Shown: positions 62,087-64,000 of the stretch, piece after piece | How positions within the stretch are numbered: the stretch's first letter is position 1 | Layout of the letters: each line of letters opens with the position of its first letter | NCBI GenBank assembly: GCA_900316675.1 | Contig: ONDR01000002.1 | Location: forward strand, 1-64,000 | DNA length: 64,000 bases | Origin: an uncultured Bacteroidales bacterium | GTDB lineage: Bacteria > Bacteroidota > Bacteroidia > Bacteroidales > UBA932 | Reading direction: 5' to 3' | Position numbers and translations under genes: made by a program | The notes under the pieces: model-generated | Database searches by the model: none | What the model saw: only the letters and a program-made list of their open reading frames with translations | What the model was told of the DNA's origin: nothing

Positions 62087-63235
62087 CTAAAGAAGTTGCA
62101 AGCCAAGACCGGGAGCGTCAGAAAGTGTAATCCTGCCTTTTTCTACAACCATGCCTTTGAAACGGTCGTTGGCAATGAGCAGGTTTCCGTCAAGGTCTGC
62201 AAAATCTACTACAGGGGAAATCTGTGCTGCTGCAGTAACTGCGCAAGAGGTTTCTGTCATACAGCCAACCATTACCTGCATGCCTTCTGCGCGGGCGTAG
62301 TTGGCCATCTTCCAGGCTTCGCGCATACCAGTACATTTCATAAGTTTAATGTTGATGCCGTGGTAAGCACCTTTGATTCTGGGAATATCCTTGAGTCTCT
62401 GGATGGCCTCGTCAGCATAGAGGGGCAGCGGGCTGCGCTCCTTGAGCCATGCGGTCTCGTCCAGCATCTCCTTGGGCATAGGCTGCTCTACCATTACGAT
62501 GCCGTGCTCCTTGAGCCAGAAGATCTCGTCCAGAGCCTTCTGTTTGTCTTTCCAACCCTGGTTTGCATCGACTGCGATGGGGAGGTCGGTCACCTTGCGG
62601 ATGGTTTCAATCATCTCGTAGTCGTTGTCAAGACCTACCTTTACCTTAAGTATATTGAATTTGTCTGCGCATTCCTTTGTCTTTTCAAGCACAACCTCGG
62701 GGGTGTCGATTCCGATGGTGAAGGTTGTGTTGGGTGCCTTTGCTGCGTTGAGGCCCCAAATCTTCCACCACGGCAGGCCGATGAGCTGGCCTACAAGGTC
62801 GTGAAGGGCAATATCGACGGCTGCTTTTGCTGCTCCGTCACCCTCTGACAGGCTGTCTACATATGTAAGGATGTCGTCAATCTGGAAGGGGTCGCTGAAC
62901 TGCTCCAGATCTACCTTTGCAAGGAAGCTTTCTACGCTTTCGTAGGTCTGGCCAAGATAAGGGGGCATTGAGGCCTCGCCGTAACCGGTGTATCCGTCGT
63001 ATTCGATTTTAACCTGGATGTCCGGGGTGGTGGTGCGGGAATATGAAGCAACAGTGAAAACGTGGGCGAGCTTAAGCTCGTAGCGCTCCCAGCTGAGTTT
63101 CATCCTGGCTATACCGCCAACCTTGTAGGCGCGGGGTTTGTTTTCTTCTTTTTTACCGCAGGCGGCTGCAGTGCCCATAACGGCTGCTCCGGCTGTTGCC
63201 AGTGCTGCTGTCCTAAGAAAGTCTCTCCTTTGCAT
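62087..63235 (-). CDS. dipeptide epimerase (L-Ala-D/L-Glu epimerase type), exported
   Basis: A 382-residue enolase-superfamily enzyme. The start MQRRDFLRTAALATAGAAV is a twin-arginine signal, ending in a possible lipobox (TAAAC), so it acts in the periplasm, perhaps as a lipoprotein. Catalytic residues are in place: the Lys-x-Lys of LKVKVGL, the metal ligands in VDANQGW, EQP and ADEAI, and the second catalytic Lys in NIKLMKCTG. Relatives convert L-Ala-D-Glu, a murein fragment, to L-Ala-L-Glu. It heads the six-gene operon. ATG 63235 is fixed by the Tat motif. Confidence 0.9.
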   Translation of the reverse strand: MQRRDFLRTAALATAGAAVMGTAAACGKKEENKPRAYKVGGIARMKLSWERYELKLAHVFTVASYSRTTTPDIQVKIEYDGYTGYGEASMPPYLGQTYESVESFLAKVDLEQFSDPFQIDDILTYVDSLSEGDGAAKAAVDIALHDLVGQLIGLPWWKIWGLNAAKAPNTTFTIGIDTPEVVLEKTKECADKFNILKVKVGLDNDYEMIETIRKVTDLPIAVDANQGWKDKQKALDEIFWLKEHGIVMVEQPMPKEMLDETAWLKERSPLPLYADEAIQRLKDIPRIKGAYHGINIKLMKCTGMREAWKMANYARAEGMQVMVGCMTETSCAVTAAAQISPVVDFADLDGNLLIANDRFKGMVVEKGRITLSDAPGLGLQLL

Positions 63236-63267
63236 ATATAAGTTAGTGTTAAGTTGTTTCCAGTCTC

Positions 63268-63298
63268 CAAAATTATAAAAAACGTTACATATTTCATA
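63268..63298 (-). promoter_or_regulatory. promoter of the epimerase-to-MG2 operon
   Basis: On the minus strand, TATG (63298-63295), a 19-nt spacer and TAATTTTG (63275-63268) precede ATG 63235, a good match to the Bacteroidota promoter apart from one base in the -33 element. Confidence 0.6.
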
Positions 63299-63335
63299 GA
63301 TTTTTGAGAGATTTTTTCTAAAAATCATGTTATGC

Positions 63336-63366
63336 TTTGATATTAAAGGAATTGAGTCTATATTTG
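63336..63366 (+). promoter_or_regulatory. rpsA: consensus promoter of rpsA
   Basis: TTTG (63336-63339), an exact 19-nt spacer and TATATTTG (63359-63366) match the Bacteroidota housekeeping promoter fully. The leader is about 70 nt. Confidence 0.85.
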
Positions 63367-63442
63367 CAGGCTTTTTGGCTCCGAATGGGGCAAAAGCACA
63401 AGGTATAATGTTAAACAACTAGTTTTTAATTAATTAAACACT

Positions 63443-64000
63443 ATGTCAGAAGAAATCAAAAAGGCGCAGCTTAACGCTTCCGTAGCTCCCGAGGCATTTG
63501 ACTGGGATGCATTCGAAAGTGGCGCAGACCTCTACGGTGCAGAAGATAAGGCTGCAATTGAGGCCGCTTACAATCAGACTCTTTCCAAGGTCGTAGAGAA
63601 CGACGTTGTAGAGGGTGTAGTTACCGCTATCTCCAAGAGAGAGGTTATCGTTAACATCGGTTACAAGAGCGAGGGTGTAATCCCCGCTCCTGAGTTCCGT
63701 TACAATCCTGACCTCAAAGTAGGTGATAAGGTAGAAGTTTACGTAGAGTCTGCAGAGGACCGCAAGGGTCAGCTGCTTCTTTCTCACAAGAAGGCACGCC
63801 AGCTCCGTTCTTGGGATATGGTTAACGCTGCCTTCGATAATGGCGATATCGTTAAGGGTTATGTTAAGACCCGCACCAAGGGTGGTATGATCGTAGATGT
63901 ATTCGGCATCGAGGCCTTCCTCCCCGGTAGCCAGATCGACATCAAGCCTATCCGTGACTACGACGTATTCGTAGACCAGACCATGGACTTCAAGATCGTT
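63443..64000 (+). CDS. rpsA: 30S ribosomal protein S1 (partial, 5' end)
   Basis: The first 186 codons of ribosomal protein S1, which helps the 30S subunit bind mRNA. This matters in Bacteroidota, where Shine-Dalgarno signals are weak. After an acidic start (SEEIKKAQLNASVAPEAFDW) come the first S1 repeats: VVEGVVTAISKREVIVNIGYKSEGVIP and GDIVKGYVKTRTKGGMIVDVFGIEAFLPGSQ appear in consecutive blocks. The gene runs off the right edge. Codon use is strongly biased. Confidence 0.96.
   Translation, partial: MSEEIKKAQLNASVAPEAFDWDAFESGADLYGAEDKAAIEAAYNQTLSKVVENDVVEGVVTAISKREVIVNIGYKSEGVIPAPEFRYNPDLKVGDKVEVYVESAEDRKGQLLLSHKKARQLRSWDMVNAAFDNGDIVKGYVKTRTKGGMIVDVFGIEAFLPGSQIDIKPIRDYDVFVDQTMDFKIV

Overview
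The window is about 64 kb of a Bacteroidota chromosome, most likely a gut-associated member of the order Bacteroidales. Three things support this: three SusC/SusD-type outer-membrane pairs, the Bacteroidota promoter signature (TTTG, a 19-21 nt spacer, then TAnnTTTG) in front of many genes and both tRNAs, and the content of PFOR, the Hut pathway with bifunctional FTCD, DUF4249 and DUF4251 proteins and C10 peptidase. Genus cannot be settled from this stretch. No transposase, integrase, phage gene or CRISPR array is visible.

Region by region. 1-3750 is an accessory patch of small exported or lipoprotein genes on the minus strand. Their upstream regions, and in two cases their first codons, are copies of one structured repeat; one gene in the patch is broken by an in-frame amber codon just after its signal peptide. 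3750-10260 is core metabolism: pyruvate:ferredoxin oxidoreductase, fabD, a sodium symporter, tRNA-Arg(CCG) and a small DMT-type membrane protein. 10306-15346 is a tight five-gene operon joining a (p)ppGpp synthetase-only protein, an HD (p)ppGpp-hydrolase-like protein, an APH-fold kinase, a membrane sensor with SpoIIE phosphatase and HATPase domains, and a STAS protein. It looks like stringent-response chemistry built into a partner-switching module and is my main candidate for an undescribed system. 15349-26776 holds tRNA-Ser(TGA) and assorted envelope genes: a compact FNT channel, CD225 and DUF2752 proteins, a histidine phosphatase, a TPR-LuxR regulator, an OmpA protein, a puzzling operon with an 882-residue membrane protein, and mscL.

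26779-33204 is a complete histidine-degradation operon transcribed ftcD-hutU-hutH-hutI, turning histidine into glutamate with transfer of the one-carbon unit to tetrahydrofolate. 33292-36666 holds a radical-SAM-associated-type lipoprotein, a C10 cysteine peptidase lipoprotein and an NhaC antiporter. 36762-54113 carries three SusC/SusD pairs with no glycoside hydrolase or dedicated regulator. The first pair reads left and the other two read right. Pairs 1 and 3 share a nearly identical leader and signal-peptide start as inverted repeats around pair 2.

54172-54335 is a GC-rich inverted-repeat element. It abuts the end of a six-gene minus-strand operon (54337-63235): a Tat-type dipeptide epimerase lipoprotein, a transglutaminase-like lipoprotein, an unknown exported protein, a TonB-dependent receptor with an STN-like N-terminus, a DUF4249 lipoprotein and an MG2-plus-plug-like protein. 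This may be an envelope peptide or muropeptide scavenging system. The window ends inside rpsA, which has a textbook Bacteroidota promoter.
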